Shown: positions 1 through 11,271, counted from the stretch's first letter. The stretch is DNA of 64,000 bases from Panicum virgatum (GCF_016808335.1 NC_053138.1:52420951-52484950), one strand, 5' to 3'. Program-made: numbers and translations. Notes: generated from the letters alone by a model not told the origin.

Positions 1-917
1 TCTCTGACCTTTCCTGGATCAACTGCAATTCCTCCATTAGTGATGACATGACCAAGAAACGAGACCTCATCCAACCAGAATTCACACTTGCTAAACTTGA
101 CATACAACTTATTCTCCCTAAGCTTCTGCAAAATAAGCCTCAAATGTTCCTCATGTTCTTCTTCATTCTTGAAGTACACCAAAATATCATTAATGAACAC
201 CACAACAAACTTGTCAAGATACTCCATAAACACCTTGTTCATTAGGTACATGAAGTAAGCTGGAGCATTTGTTAACTCGAATGACATCACCATATAGTCA
301 TAATGTCCACATCTGGTAGTGAAAGCTGTCTTGGGTATATCTGATGGTCATATCCTCAACTGGTGATATCCTGATCTCAAATCAATCTTGGAGAATACCT
401 TGGCTCCTCTCAACTGGTCAAACAGATCTTCAATGCGAGGCAACGAGTACTTGTTCTTGATGGTGACTTCATTCAATGACCTGTAATCCACACACATCCT
501 CTGTGTACCATCCTTCTTCTCAACAAAGATCACTGGAGCTCCCCATGGTGAAGAACTAGGACGAATGAACTTATTATCTAATAAGTCTCTTAACTGTGCC
601 TTAAGTTCTTCTAATTCACCAACAGACATTCTATACGGTCTCTTAGTAATGGGTGCAGTACTAGGTAAAAGATCTATGATAAATTCAATGTCGCGTTCAG
701 GTGGCATACCTGGCAAATCATTAGGGAAGGCATCCGGGTACTCGCACACTATTATGATATCTTCAATTGAATTCCCTAGTAGCTGATGCACTGTACCGTC
801 CGATGCGGGTGCAAGTGTTGCAAGGAACTCAAATCTTTCAACTTCTGGGCTCGTGAGGAGCACTAATTGCAAGAGTATCCAAAAAATGTCAAACGATGCA
901 CATCCATAGTGCATCAT
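1..917 (-). mobile_element. Ty3/gypsy pol fragment (reverse transcriptase), inactive
   Basis: Minus-strand reading frame encoding the N-terminal half of a Ty3/gypsy reverse transcriptase; it runs off the left edge. Recognisable pieces, in order: a [19 protein letters not shown] linker, the RPYRM and [18 protein letters not shown] segment, the [16 protein letters not shown] block, [15 protein letters not shown], and in the same frame after a stop, [19 protein letters not shown] and FINDILVYF. There are two defects. An in-frame TGA at about 345-347 follows QLRI, where the family usually has an arginine (CGA to TGA is a typical CpG decay). The catalytic motif reads F-I-N-D instead of F-I-D-D, losing one of the metal-binding aspartates. 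It may belong to the same element as the LTR, PBS and gag at 5.2-10.0 kb, because orientation and order fit, but intervening insertions prevent proof. Confidence 0.88.
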
Positions 918-1300
918 CAGATGTACTCTGTATCAAAAGTCGAGATCTAGAAAAATTCAAACAAAAATGACAAACTCAAAGTGCATAAGGCACTAGAAGA
1001 AAATTTTGTTTGTAGTGCACTTGCATATGGAATTTGTTATTTTCATATGAATTTGTACACCCATCAGTCAGCAGAAAGCCTGCATGCGCTTTGAATCTGG
1101 ACAGAGCCACGACGATCTGACTCTATTTGTTCGATGAAAGTTGACCCATCTTTTTTTAACATAAAATGAATTGATTAGCTAATAACTAATCCAACGTCAA
1201 CAAGCATTTATGAGGTAAATGAAAAATTTAAGGGTCGGCTGGAGCACGTACGCTAGCAAGTGGCTGCCGGTTTATTGGACCTAGCACGTGGCTGTGCATA
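918..1300. other. Intergenic, nothing recognised
   Basis: AT-rich sequence between the pol fragment and an LTR-like start at 1301. No ORF of note and no repeat structure that I recognise. Confidence 0.5.
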
Positions 1301-1830
1301 TTGTTGACACTCAATTTGGCTTAAGTTCAATTCATGGAATCATCGATTAGCCAGATTTGACTTATAAATTGATCCGGTGATGTGTTTGATAAATTCGGCT
1401 ATAAATAGAATAATATTGTAAAGAAGTGTCTGGCCGATTAAGTGTTTTAGCTGGTGAATATAACATTGATTAAATTTGCATAATGGCCAAGCAAATGGAG
1501 AGGGAGAAGGTTGATTAAATTCGAGTCCCTCTTTTACAGGGCTAAAACGTCCATACATGCAATTACATTTTTACCCTGAGACAGCTAAGGTATATCCCCC
1601 AATATTCCTCCCGACATCTTCCTGTTCCAGGGGCCCTCAGGACCTTCTCCCCGGCTTGCTTCATGGGCTCCTGTCGAGCCGGACCCAAGGCCCATGGAAG
1701 TCTTCCTCGGAGTTCCAGCGCGATCCACGCTTGTAGCTGCTTTACCTTCCGGAAACTATGGCAGTCGTAGGCACTGGAACGAGTGCGTTGAGCTCATGAA
1801 AATGTGACGTTTGACGGTGGTGGGTGGGAG
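1301..1830 (+). mobile_element. LTR-like fragment starting TGTTGACACTC
   Basis: Begins TGTTGACACTCAATTTGGC, which matches the 5' end (read on its own strand) of the LTRs of the complete element at 16319-20197. A TATA-like CTATAAATAG lies about 100 bp in. A purine-poor GC-rich stretch follows at 1590-1750. No matching right border or target duplication was found, so the extent is approximate. Confidence 0.4.
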
Positions 1831-3051
1831 ATAACAATGCATATTATTACATTAATCAATTAAACATCCATGGGGGCCCTGGATTATTAGAAGATGCTTG
1901 TTGATGACTGTGTCCAGTGGGGATCATACGGAACATAGGTTTGCAAAGCAATCTGGATCGGAGCAGGAAAGAACAATGAGATGTTCAAAGTCAAGCTTAC
2001 TGTATGCAGTAATATAATCCAAATTTAAGAAATTATTGTGTAATGATCCTTTATCAACTTACTGTTCAGACCTTCACTATAGAACAAAAAAACACCTTTA
2101 GCCATGGATTCTCAACTGGGACTGCTAATCAGGGACTGGACTAAAAGTACCGGACCTTTAGGTTGAAAAAATAATTGACAAGCACCACCAATTCTGCAGT
2201 TCACGGACCTTGAATCCAAGACCTCACATGTGACTCTAGTTGGGGTGCTACCCGTGAACGACCTTTTGATCCGGGTTGGTATTACCAACCAGGACTAAAA
2301 TAAAAGATTTGAACTTTTAATCTCAGTTTGAGGTACCAACGGGACTAAAAAGCCCCTCCGTCCTCTAGCCGTTAGATTCGGGACTAAATGTAAAAAGCAA
2401 ATACCCTTTTGTATGTTTTGTACTAGTACTTGCAATGATACAAACGCACGCAACAAATTTGAATAGTACAACTCCTTGCACCTTGAAGATCAAAAGTTTG
2501 AATTTACAATTATGGATCGAGCCGCAATTTTGATTTTGGTCCAGCAGATGAATTGATCTATACATTTTGCTCTTTACAAGACTAGCTCAATGCGATAGTA
2601 TACAGCTTACCAAGTTCTAAGCACGAAAAGAAAAGGAAATAGATAATGAACTAGTTAAGATAAAAGTTGGGTAGAATGACTTGCATGCCAAAGAAGATTT
2701 GAACAGCTTCACTTGCACGGAAGGTTTTAGTCGATTAAGTTCAAACAAACATCACCCTACGTCGCATTTGCATCTCAGATTTGCCATGTAAATGAATTGC
2801 AAATTATTGCAATACATATGGCTTATTTTTTACATTGGCCTTACTTTTTCCTTTTTGTTCTTCCTTTACTTAATTATATATATACTTCTCACCGTGCTTC
2901 CTTACCTGAATTAAACATTTAAGCAATAAGCAGCAATGGGCCACGGTCCTTACCTGAATAATGTATTCGTGTACTGCTCAATGTTGGGCTGCTTCTCTGT
3001 TTGCAGATGGGCTGCACAAGTGTTAAACAAACTGTCCAAATGGAAGCCTAA
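1831..3051. other. Intergenic with a CACTA-like remnant
   Basis: Around 2085-2400 there are phrases such as GGACTAAAAGTACCGGACC and GGTTGGTATTACCAACCAGG. This vocabulary is typical of CACTA subterminal repeats in grasses, but no terminal repeats could be paired. The rest is AT-rich without a supported gene. The small ORFs here show no family resemblance. Confidence 0.4.
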
Positions 3052-3310
3052 GGCCTTGTCTAAGATTCAAAAATTTTTAGTCAAAAACGTCACATCGAAT
3101 GTTTATGTTTGTACACATGCATAGAATATTAAACGTAGACAAAAGAAAAAAAATCAATTGCACAGTTCACATGTAAATTGCGAGACGAATCTTTTGAGCC
3201 TAATTGCGTCATGACTTGACAATATGTTGCTACAGTAAATATTTGCTAATGATGGATTAATTAGGTTCAATAAATTCATCTCGCAGTTTACAGTCAGAAT
3301 ATGCAATTTG
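3052..3310 (+). mobile_element. Truncated Tourist/hAT-like MITE
   Basis: Starts GGCCTTGTCTAAGATTC directly after a TAA trinucleotide (3049-3051). It contains the very common grass MITE core GCGAGACGAATCTTTTGAGCC, followed by TTGCTACAGTAAATATTTGCTAATG and a reverse-complement partner ATTCATCTCGCAG. The second terminus is missing; the sequence passes directly into a minus-strand gag ORF near 3294. It shares its core with the MITE at 49339-49596. Confidence 0.6.
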
Positions 3311-3828
3311 GCTCTGCATTTGGCTCTTCATGCTTGTAGACAATGTACTCGGCCCTTGTGCCTTCGGGTGCGCTGATCTGCATCGGTTCCAGGGGCTGAG
3401 TGTAGAAACGCCTTTCGTTTCTGTCGGATCCAAAAGTCAGGCCTGTTGGCGCATATTTGCCCTCCAGCACTGACTTGACGACTCGGCCGACGAGACCCTC
3501 CATCGAGTTGATGAGGACCTCAGATTGGCGCAGGAGGGCGTGATGGATTATGTAATTCATCTCCTGACGTAATGCTGTGCTCCATTCCTCCGAGGGCATG
3601 GAGAGATCCAGGCCTTCGAGGAGATCGTCGGTGTGGCCGACGGTCTTGATGCCACCGTGCCGGGTCCGGGTAAACTGAGCTAGGAGGTCCTGCGAGAGCT
3701 TCACCATTGTATCGTCGTACAGCTTCTTGTGCTCCCCGTTGAGGTCCTCCAACTTGACCGGTGACTTGTCACTAGTCTCCTCCACTTCGTCGCTGGTGGA
3801 GGCAAAAAGTGCCTTCTTTGGAGCCATG
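3294..3828 (-). mobile_element. Retrotransposon gag-like ORF, C-terminally truncated
   Basis: Minus-strand ORF; I take the ATG at 3828, giving MAPKKALFASTSDEVEE. The protein is hydrophilic with mixed charge, and I recognise only the general style of grass LTR-retrotransposon leader/gag proteins. Upstream on the same strand lies the leader phrase TTTTGGCACGCCCGGTGGGAC, common just before such ORFs, and further up a probable LTR (to 5164). The ORF ends inside sequence shared with the neighbouring MITE, so the protein is cut off. Function beyond gag-like is not supported. Confidence 0.5.
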
Positions 3829-5164
3829 GAATCCTTGTGATTGTCCCACCGGGCGTGCCAAAAGAGTGTGTTGCTCCAAATACCAGACGGGCCGACCGTA
3901 CGGAGGCTGCACACTCAGGGAGCCGGGAGATCACACTGCTGCTGCGATCGTCTCTCCTGAAGCAGTTCTAGAGAATGGGTTTTCCGGGCGTGCCACCTGG
4001 CTTGACCTCCAGCCAGGAAGGTTCGAGGACGTGGTTGACGAATCGCCCTGCAAAGCAGACATAGAAACCAATGTAAAATTCCTTGCCGATCCACCCAGAT
4101 CGGCAAACGCCAGAACCAATCGGTTCTTAGCGTAAACTCCTTGGTTCTTTACATTGGCTGATCAGCCGATGGTCTCCCTGCAGTGGGTTAGCTGATATAT
4201 ATAAATAACGAATAAATTTTACTCTAAACATGATCTAAACTACTTGCAGCCTTAGATTGACTCATGCCGCGCGATACATATCAACAAAGAAACGGGCCAA
4301 AAAGCAATCTATTCTACTCATGGTGTAAACCAATTCCAGGGCCAGATAAACGACTAAAATGAGAATAGTAACATCCCGAGATCGTAACCCCAGGCCAGAT
4401 ACACGACTAAAGCGAATATAGGAACATCCCGAAACCAATCTACACAAGATCACTCTAGGAACATCCGTAACTTACGAGCTGATATCTGTGCACGTAACAG
4501 TCATCCGAGTCTCCAAGAAAACTCATCTAAGAACAGCAAATAAATTTAGGACATGCAGAATAAAGATGCCGAAAACATACAAATCCCCCGGATCACTGCA
4601 TGCACGTGTTGCAGCACACGTCATGGTGTGTAATGATCGGACAGGCAGAATACATTCAGCCGTAAAGAGCCGATCCATAGCATGAAGCATATAAACTAAA
4701 GCAGATCGACACGATACGAAAGATAACCGATTGATCTTGCCAACAACAATGCTTAGTACAAGATTCACCATGATAAAGGCAAACGCCTGAACGCCCTAAT
4801 AGATCTACGAGAGACGCTACTAGGACAGCATGGTGCTTACTTGATGATCCCTAGGATTAGGGTTGACGATGCGCCAGGGTTGATGGGCGAGAACACGTGT
4901 GTCGCTGGGACGTATGTGCTCTTTGATCTCCTTTATTCATTGGGTCAAGTTACATATTTATAGTCTGGAGACTTGACCCCTAAGTAAATAAAACTCTTTT
5001 CTAACTAACCATTAGATCCGCTACAGTCTATCTTAGACGGATCCGACTCTATCTCTAATTTACATATTTATCGTATTACAAATCGACTCTACTAAACAGC
5101 CCAGACCGGCCCATCAACCAATCTTACTGGAAGCCCAGCATCCGGTTAAGATCTGGCGATAACA
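3829..5164 (-). mobile_element. LTR and leader of a nested gypsy-type retroelement
   Basis: On the minus strand the sequence starts TGTTATCGCCAGATCTTAAC at 5164 and contains GTAATACGATAAATATG, GGATCCGTCTAAGATAG and a TATA box (ACTATAAATATG, 4953-4964) about 200 bp in, followed by CCCAATGAATAAAGG. This is the usual U3/R layout of a grass gypsy LTR. The LTR 3' border and PBS are not clear, so the LTR and leader are given together. It abuts the gag start of another element at 5165, which suggests insertion into that gag. Confidence 0.55.
4953..4964 (-). promoter_or_regulatory. TATA box of the nested LTR
   Basis: ACTATAAATATG on the minus strand, within the putative U3/R of the LTR beginning at 5164 and reading toward the gag-like ORF at 3828. 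Confidence 0.5.
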
Positions 5165-5379
5165 CCTGCATATTGGCCATTGTGGCAGCCATGTTGGTCA
5201 ATAGTTGTGTCTGTGTAGTGAGGAACTGCTCCATCCCTCCCTGTGGCAGTGGTGGTGGCGCCTGGTTGTGGTTGTTCTGGTTGTTCATGTTGTTGGGATG
5301 GGGGGTTACTGTTACTGCCTCTTCTTCGACGTTGTACTAGTGGCTGATCAACACCAGATCCGGACCTGGTGTTCACCAT
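5165..5379 (-). mobile_element. Ty3/gypsy gag N-terminus, interrupted
   Basis: Minus-strand ATG at 5379 gives MVNTRSGSGVDQPLVQRRRRG, then a Gln/Pro-rich stretch. After a frameshift near 5270 the other frame reads MEQFLTTQTQLLTNMAATMANMQ, the typical gag pattern of plant gypsy elements. The ORF breaks at 5164, where the nested LTR begins. It lies downstream of the accessory ORF (5693-6824), PBS (7069-7085) and LTR (7091-10011) on the same strand, so it probably belongs to that element. Confidence 0.65.
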
Positions 5380-5692
5380 CTGATCTGTTAGACAAGTGAG
5401 ACTCATGAAATAAATCATGGTAAAGTGTAAGAACAAGGATAAGATAAAGACAATAAATAAAATAGATAACCCCAAGCTTGACTAACTAGCTAGCTTTATT
5501 AAAAACTTGATGCAATTATGGTCATCACTCCATAATTCCATGGCCAACATTACAAAGATGCAAATCACAATGTTTCACAAAACCACACTAAACAACACTG
5601 ATTAAAACTAACACAATTTAGATAACGTTTTCAAACTAGCAATTACAAACTGACTCTGACAAGACTCTTCCTAAACTCTTAAGCCTAACAAC
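5380..5692. other. Spacer between accessory ORF and gag
   Basis: AT-rich internal retroelement sequence with no ORF or regulatory motif that I can support. Confidence 0.5.
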
Positions 5693-6824
5693 TAGAGGTA
5701 GCGAATGCGGTAGCCAGGCTCGCTGTAGCGGACGCGCTTGCAGTTTAGATAGTGCGCCTCGTAGACCACTGGTTCCTCATCGCTGTTGAATGGGGAAGCT
5801 GCACTTCGTCTCCTTTGAACTAGGCCATCAACATATCTTTCTCGAGGCATAGCTGTGTGAGCTCCTCCTTGGCCTCATGTAGCTCCACTCCTGCGGCGTC
5901 CAAGTCTGAGGTGAAGGCAGCCACCATCTTCTGGGTGGCGTCCATGATGGGGTTCCTCTCCAGAGGGGCCGGAACAGGAATCTAGGCACTGTGAGCTCCC
6001 TTACTGTGGCGGGGAAGTTGCGGAGCTTGGTATGCTGGAGCTCCTCTCTGTAGGTGTAGCACATAGCACTGAGGGCTATCCTAGCTACCTCGCTCACTCA
6101 TGCCTCAAGTGTCCTCCTGAGAACTCCATCGTGGTGATAGTGAGCCTGCCTATGCATGCCGTACCGATCGTCGGGGATGAGGATCTTCACTAACACTATC
6201 CACTCTGCTGCCTGATTGGGCCGCTTTGTATCGGGTGGCCTTAAAGTGGGGCCTCAGCTGGATACCAACATACTGCATAGCCCTCAAAAGCGGAGCCAGG
6301 AACTCTCCCTCGATTGTGTCCAGGTAGTGTACGACCTTCTCAAATGGGGGAATTGGTCCCCCTCCTGCAGCTGCATCTGTCGGGGGGTCCTCTGGCTCAT
6401 CCCCATCTCCATCTGAGTCATCCGGATCATAGTCATCCTCCTCTGCAGCATCTCATGCCTGGTCATTTGGATCGGCACCATCACCTCCGTTTCCCGCATC
6501 TCCTCCAGCAGGGTCTGAGTCAGCGTCCTCTCCACCCTCTGCAGCTGGGTGGTCAGCAGGAAGCTCCATGGGCTCCTCCTCTGTGTCGGTGCTCACCCAT
6601 CCTCCTCCTCCATAGTAGCCCTCATACTCGAGGGCGTCCTCATCCTCGGGCTCCTCCTTGGGCTCCACAGGCGCCTGTGGCTGGACGGGTGCCTCTTCCA
6701 AAACTGGCTGCACTAGCTCCTCCTGCTAAGCAGGCGCCTCCTCCTGTAGAAGCTCCTGCGAGTGCTGGATCTGGCGAGGCAGTCCACGAGTGCTCTTGCG
6801 GGCGAGTATCCTGGTCCTGACCAT
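5693..6824 (-). pseudogene. Retroelement accessory ORF with an H3-tail-like N-terminus, broken
   Basis: Minus-strand ATG at 6824 begins MVRTRILARKSTRGLPRQI. An in-frame TAG follows at about residue 33. The same frame then continues VLEEAPVQPQAPVEPKEE and a long acidic stretch, and shifted frames carry GGGPIPPFEKVVHYLDTIEGEF and LSAMCYTYREELQHTKLRNFP before ending near 5693. Acidic linker, YREEL segment and C-terminal helix resemble hypothetical proteins often found between the PBS and gag of grass gypsy elements; I do not know a function. The reading frame is broken by at least two stops and shifts. The first 12 residues align with the histone H3 tail around K9 (ARKST at the same position). 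Confidence 0.55.
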
Positions 6825-7068
6825 CTGTAGCAATGTGACAAATCAAGATAGAGAAAATAAATTTTCTTTTAACAACAGAGCTTTGCAAATAATAAAGTAA
6901 CTTTTAAAAGAAAGAAAAATAAGAACAACATAACCAAAAGAAATTTAAATAATTTTCAATTCAAACAAGTAAGTGTATCTTTTTCAAAAGTAACAAAAAG
7001 CATGGCTTCTAAGTAAGATAGACCTTAATTTGCGACCATTTCTAACTAGACTAACATCCTACAGTCAA

Positions 7069-7085
7069 CCACAGCTCTAATACCA
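7069..7085 (-). other. Primer binding site (tRNA-iMet type)
   Basis: On the minus strand the sequence reads TGGTATTAGAGCTGTGG, one mismatch from the first 12 nt of the initiator-Met tRNA PBS TGGTATCAGAGC. It begins 5 nt after the LTR end (7091), where priming is expected. Confidence 0.75.
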
Positions 7086-7090
7086 CTTCA

Positions 7091-10011
7091 GTCACAACTA
7101 GTTTAGAAAAGAAACCGAATGCATCTCATATGTATCCTAGGATCAAGTTTCATACATATGATATACTTATAAAATGAATACCATTACACTGTCATAACGA
7201 AAGAGAGTATTAAGAACTTTATTACATGACTGAATATCTTAATCTTAAATGAATAGATAGCGTTTATAGAGTAGCAGTGGATCTTCAACTTCACAGGCAG
7301 ATGACTAGGAGACATACGCCTAGAATTCCTCAAAATCTTCTGGGAACTCCGAACAATTATCTTGGTCGGAGCAGCATTTATGCAAGAGTGAGTACGCTTA
7401 TGGTTGGTACTCAACAAGTGGTAGGGAAAAACTATACTACATGCAAGGCCAATTCAAGGAATAGCTGACATGGTTTGACTGCGATAAGCACTTTTACTTG
7501 ATCAAATTTTAATTAGCAACCATTAACTAAGTTCAAGTGTATACCATTATTCCAAAGATAAGTAAATAACTGAAGTAAAGCAATAATCATAAAGAAGAAC
7601 ATTAATATAGATTATTTTCAAGTTCAATTATCATGTAAGGGTTCAAGCTGCTCTTAACTGTGAGCACGGCTGATATATCAATTTTTATTTTGCAGAGGTT
7701 GTACACTTTACCCACAATTTGTGTTCCCTTGAGTCGCTCGGGTTTGCAAGGCCCTTAAATACTTTCTTCGGTGAATGGCGAGAGGTTCACTACGAGACCT
7801 TTACAAAGATTCCCTAACTTATGATAAACCGCAAAGGATTCAAGTCAAAGCGGTCATAACACTTCCTAATGAGGATGACGTCTTACCCAAGAACATATCA
7901 ACACCTCAAGAGGATCAAGCTATACCCCATCGATGCAATCCCTCTTGCCCTTTCAGTAAGATCATCATAAGCTAAGGTTTCTAATTAATTAGTCAATATC
8001 AGAGCTATATGATATTGTTGTTGCACTGTTTTTCTGGATGGTTCTCCATATTACAATTAAAGCATATGATCTTAATTATAACAGGTATACCAGAACATGA
8101 AGTATAACAAGTGTATCAATATTTCCAAGTTACCAACCTTAGTCTAGTGTAAGAGCAACTAGCATAGCTACAACATAAAGTAAACCCAAGCTTATCAAGA
8201 AAGAAAAATAAAGAAACTAGACACATCCTTAATTTGGGACCCGTCATATTGTAGACACCTTGCATGCATATAAAGTAAATGTGAATATGTAGTAAATTAT
8301 TAGGACAACAAGCATGATCAAGGGCCACTTGCCTTCCTCAAACTGCTACTGCTACTCAGTGTCTTCAAAGGCTTGCTCTTGCTGATCCTCAAAAGGCGCA
8401 CCGTTTATCGCATCACACTAGTACATACAAGCAAACAAGAACAATAAATAAGATACAATACACCAATCAATGTAAACAGTACAAAACCAAGTTATAAAGC
8501 TACTGTATACTTTACAAGGATCGCGTGAGAGCAAGAATCGTTAAAAACAGAGTTAAAATGATCAAGTTATGGCTAAAGTGGGGTTCTAGGGGATTATCTG
8601 CGAAAGATTTTAAAAGAAAAAGGGCTCTGACTAAAGAAACCAAGGGATAAAACATAATTAAACCTTATACGCAGGGCTAGCATCGAAAACAACCGGCTAA
8701 GGACGGCGAGATCTATTTTAGAAAAGGTCGGGGTTAAAACATAAAAGAAAGGGCTATTTTGTAAATACTTTTGAACTGCAGTGGACTGCGGGTTGATTCT
8801 AGAAAAATAGATGGTCTCTTTTGCAAAGTCGCCTTTGTTGACCGGTAAGACTTGGTTGACTCGGGTTGAATCTAATCTGGGTCGTTCGATCAAGATATGG
8901 CGGCTCGAAATAGATCAGATCTGGATCGTTGGATCTAGATCCAATGGCCAGGGTGGTTTGGGGCGAAATGGGGTGGCGCTGGGCGCCGGCGGCGAGGTCG
9001 GCAGCGGCAAGCGGCGGCAAGTTCGCCGGCGTATCGCATATACGCGATTCTGATCACGGTTTTGGCTCGGGTTGGGTCGGGGAGAAGAAGCACGCGATGA
9101 CGAACTCAACTAGGGGCTCGGGAAGGCGAGACAGAGGCCGGACGGGGGAGCTCGACGGCGGAAGGAGGAGCGGCGGTGCCGGCGAGCAATTCCGTGCAGC
9201 ACAGAGAGGAAGGAAGGGGGAAAAGGGTCTTGCGAGGGTTCTCACTGCAACGCAGAGCTCTGGGGATGTGCGGTCGACGTGGTAAGGCGGCGGAGCGGCG
9301 GATCTGCGGTGGCTCCGAGAGCAAGAGCTCCAAAGGCGGTGGTGGCTTTGGGGCTAGGGTTTGCGCGAGGGCGGAGGCGGCGGTGGCTCGATGGGTTAAA
9401 GGGGGGTCGCGGGGTTCCTTCTATAGGGGCCTCGGCGTGTGGGCCAGAGGCTGTGGCGAGGCGTGGTGCAGCCGGACTCGGGCTTGCGTCAGAGCTCCGG
9501 TCGGGCGCGGGGAAGGCGGAGCTGACGGGCGGGGCTAGCCTTTCAGGGAGGGGGAAAGAGGGGAGCGGCGGAGCGGCGGAGCGGGCCGAGCGCGTGAGCT
9601 GGGACGGGAGAGGGGTTTTGGCCCGGCGGAAAAGAGAAGAGGGAAGAGAGCTGGGCCGGTGGTTGGGCTGCGGGAGAAAAGAAAAGAGGAGGGGAAAGGA
9701 GATTTGGGCTGGGCTGGAAGGAGAAAAGGAAGAGAGAGAGGTTTTCTATTTTTAAAAATACTTCAAACAATGCAATTCAAATTTAAATTCAAGGAAATTT
9801 AAATTCAAATTGACTAACAAGCAATAAAATAATGCAAAGGCAGCATGTATGTTCAAAACATGTTTTCTTTATATTTCTTTTATAGCTAAGTAATTCATTT
9901 AATTCATGACAAATGCTCTAAAATCAAGATAAATTAATTAAAATTTTATCGATCCTATTATAATTCTAATTAAATTTATTTAATTTCTAATTTGAAAATG
10001 TGGGTGTTACA
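7091..10011 (-). mobile_element. 5' LTR of the Ty3/gypsy element, about 2.9 kb
   Basis: Minus-strand LTR beginning TGTAACACCCACATTTTC at 10011 and ending about GTTGTGAC at 7091, just before the PBS. Layout: AT-rich first 250 bp, GC-rich block (8930-9750), then a T-rich 3' part. It shares diagnostic stretches with the solo LTR at 12061-14875, such as ACAACCTCTGCA followed by TGATATATCAG and CGTGCTCAC. The long GC-rich ORFs inside it are artefacts of base composition. Its right border is immediately followed by a palindrome (10012-10035). The partner 3' LTR lies outside the window. Confidence 0.8.
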
Positions 10012-10035
10012 TACCAGCTGCAACATCAGCTGGTA
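10012..10035. repeat. Perfect 9-bp inverted repeat with 6-nt loop
   Basis: TACCAGCTG, CAACAT, CAGCTGGTA. The palindrome starts at the base after the LTR terminus, so TACCA would be one copy of the target-site duplication. It could be a coincidental hairpin or the edge of another element. Confidence 0.6.
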
Positions 10036-10272
10036 TTTTTAGCATGAATCGATGCCCTAAGGTGCCCACGGAGGGCCTTTGGCACACGACCCGGTGAAAA
10101 AAACTTTAGATACTTTATATTATGTGGGTAAATGAAAACAAACAAGCAGAAGCTGTGCCCCTGATCTGACCAACAACATGGCAAACATTGCAAGATCATA
10201 GACGTACACACTACATAGACATGATCAATCTTGGTTGGGATGACGGAGCGAGTGCAGCTGTTTAGAAGTTGC

Positions 10273-10850
10273 TTAGGATGACGAGCGATTTGCCTCCATG
10301 TTGACCCACAAATTGTGCCCATACGGCAGGTAGTGGCAGACCGGTGCGCCGCCGGGCTTGGTGCCGAGGATCTTGAAGGAGACAAGCTCCGTGTTCCAGC
10401 TGGACGTGTCCGCGTGGCAGATAGCGGCGACCGTGACGGCCAGGCCGCTGCGGGCACCCTCCAGCTCCACCATGTACGCCCTCGTGGAGGGCGTGTTGTG
10501 GCACATGTAGACGGTGTACGGGTTGGCACGACACGAAGCTCGCCCCGTCCACCGGGTGCACGGCCCGGACGGCGTACGGCTGCTTGGGCGCCCCCGAGCG
10601 GGGCAGGCCGGAGGTCACCGGCCGGATGCGGCGGGTGCCGAGCGCCGCCATGGATCCCTCCACCAGGGCCTCCAGCGACGTCGCGCAGAACTTGGCCGCC
10701 TCGCCTGCTTTGTGTGGCAGCTCACACATGTACAGCGTCTCCTCCATGGCGGCCGCCTGCGCGGAATCGTTAGCGATGCCGAGCCGGGTGAGGGCGGTCG
10801 GCTGCGAGGACACCGAGAACGGGATGGAGTCGGCCACACTGCACAGTCCT
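10273..10850 (-). pseudogene. BURP-domain gene fragment, frameshifted
   Basis: Minus-strand fragment of a plant BURP domain, a cell-wall or secreted protein module with conserved CH dipeptides. Recognisable: SVADSIPFSVSSQPTALTRLG, MEETLYMCELP, AKFCATSLEALVEG, RPVTSGLPRSGAPKQPYAVR, then in another frame PYTVYMCHNTPSTRAYMVEL, AAICHADTSSWNTELVSF and GGAPVCHYLPYGHNLW. These are the expected blocks with CH at the second, third and fourth positions. The first CH and neighbours are deleted near 10540, which shifts the frame. No N-terminal signal peptide or upstream exon is present, so it is a domain-only fragment. It sits beside CACTA transposase exons on the opposite strand, suggesting capture or insertion. 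Confidence 0.85.
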
Positions 10851-10946
10851 GGATGGTGGCACTCTAAGTTGTTCAGTTTCATTCGTCGTTCATTGATTTT
10901 TACATACGTTTGCTTTGCATTTTAACATTGTGGTGAAATATTGTAG

Positions 10947-11271
10947 GCCCAGCTGGAAGAAGAGAGGAGGCTAAGAGAGGAGATAGCATAGTGGATGGAG
11001 GCCGACCGCCAGAGGATGGAACCCAAGCGGCAGATTATGGAGCAGATGTTTCAGTGGATGCAAAGAGTCTTCACGAGAGGATGGATCAACTTCTGCCACC
11101 AATGCTATTCCCTGCTCCACTCCTCCTAGTAGGACTCCTGTGAGTATTGGTAATTTAGTTTGTATGTTCCTACCTTAAATCTTGTCTCACACATGCAATC
11201 TATTCTCCTTTATGCAGAATCAATCGGCGGCATCGAATGATGGGCCTCATGACCTAGATTTGTCATTGTGA
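10947..11271 (+). pseudogene. CACTA (En/Spm-like) transposase C-terminal exons
   Basis: Two plus-strand exons typical of the 3' end of grass CACTA transposase-region genes. Exon 1 (10947-11139) starts after TTGTAG and encodes AQLEEERRLREEIA, an in-frame TAG, then WMEADRQRMEPKRQIMEQM; it changes frame before ending at a GTGAGT donor. Exon 2 (11218-11271) starts after ATGCAG and encodes NQSAASNDGPHDLDLSL and a stop. The Glu/Arg/Gln coiled-coil with an NQSAASND tail is the family signature. The rest of the transposase is absent, replaced upstream by the BURP fragment. Confidence 0.7.

Noticed and set aside
6314..6820. Plus-strand ORF of 168 aa rich in His/Pro
   Set aside because: Antisense of the acidic accessory ORF; no independent support.
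8799..9770. Several long GC-rich ORFs on both strands
   Set aside because: They lie in the GC-rich block of a gypsy LTR; low-complexity Arg/Gly/Ala/Pro composition, overlapping in many frames, no domain.
10315..10925. Plus-strand ORFs of 113-152 aa
   Set aside because: Shadows of the BURP fragment on the minus strand.
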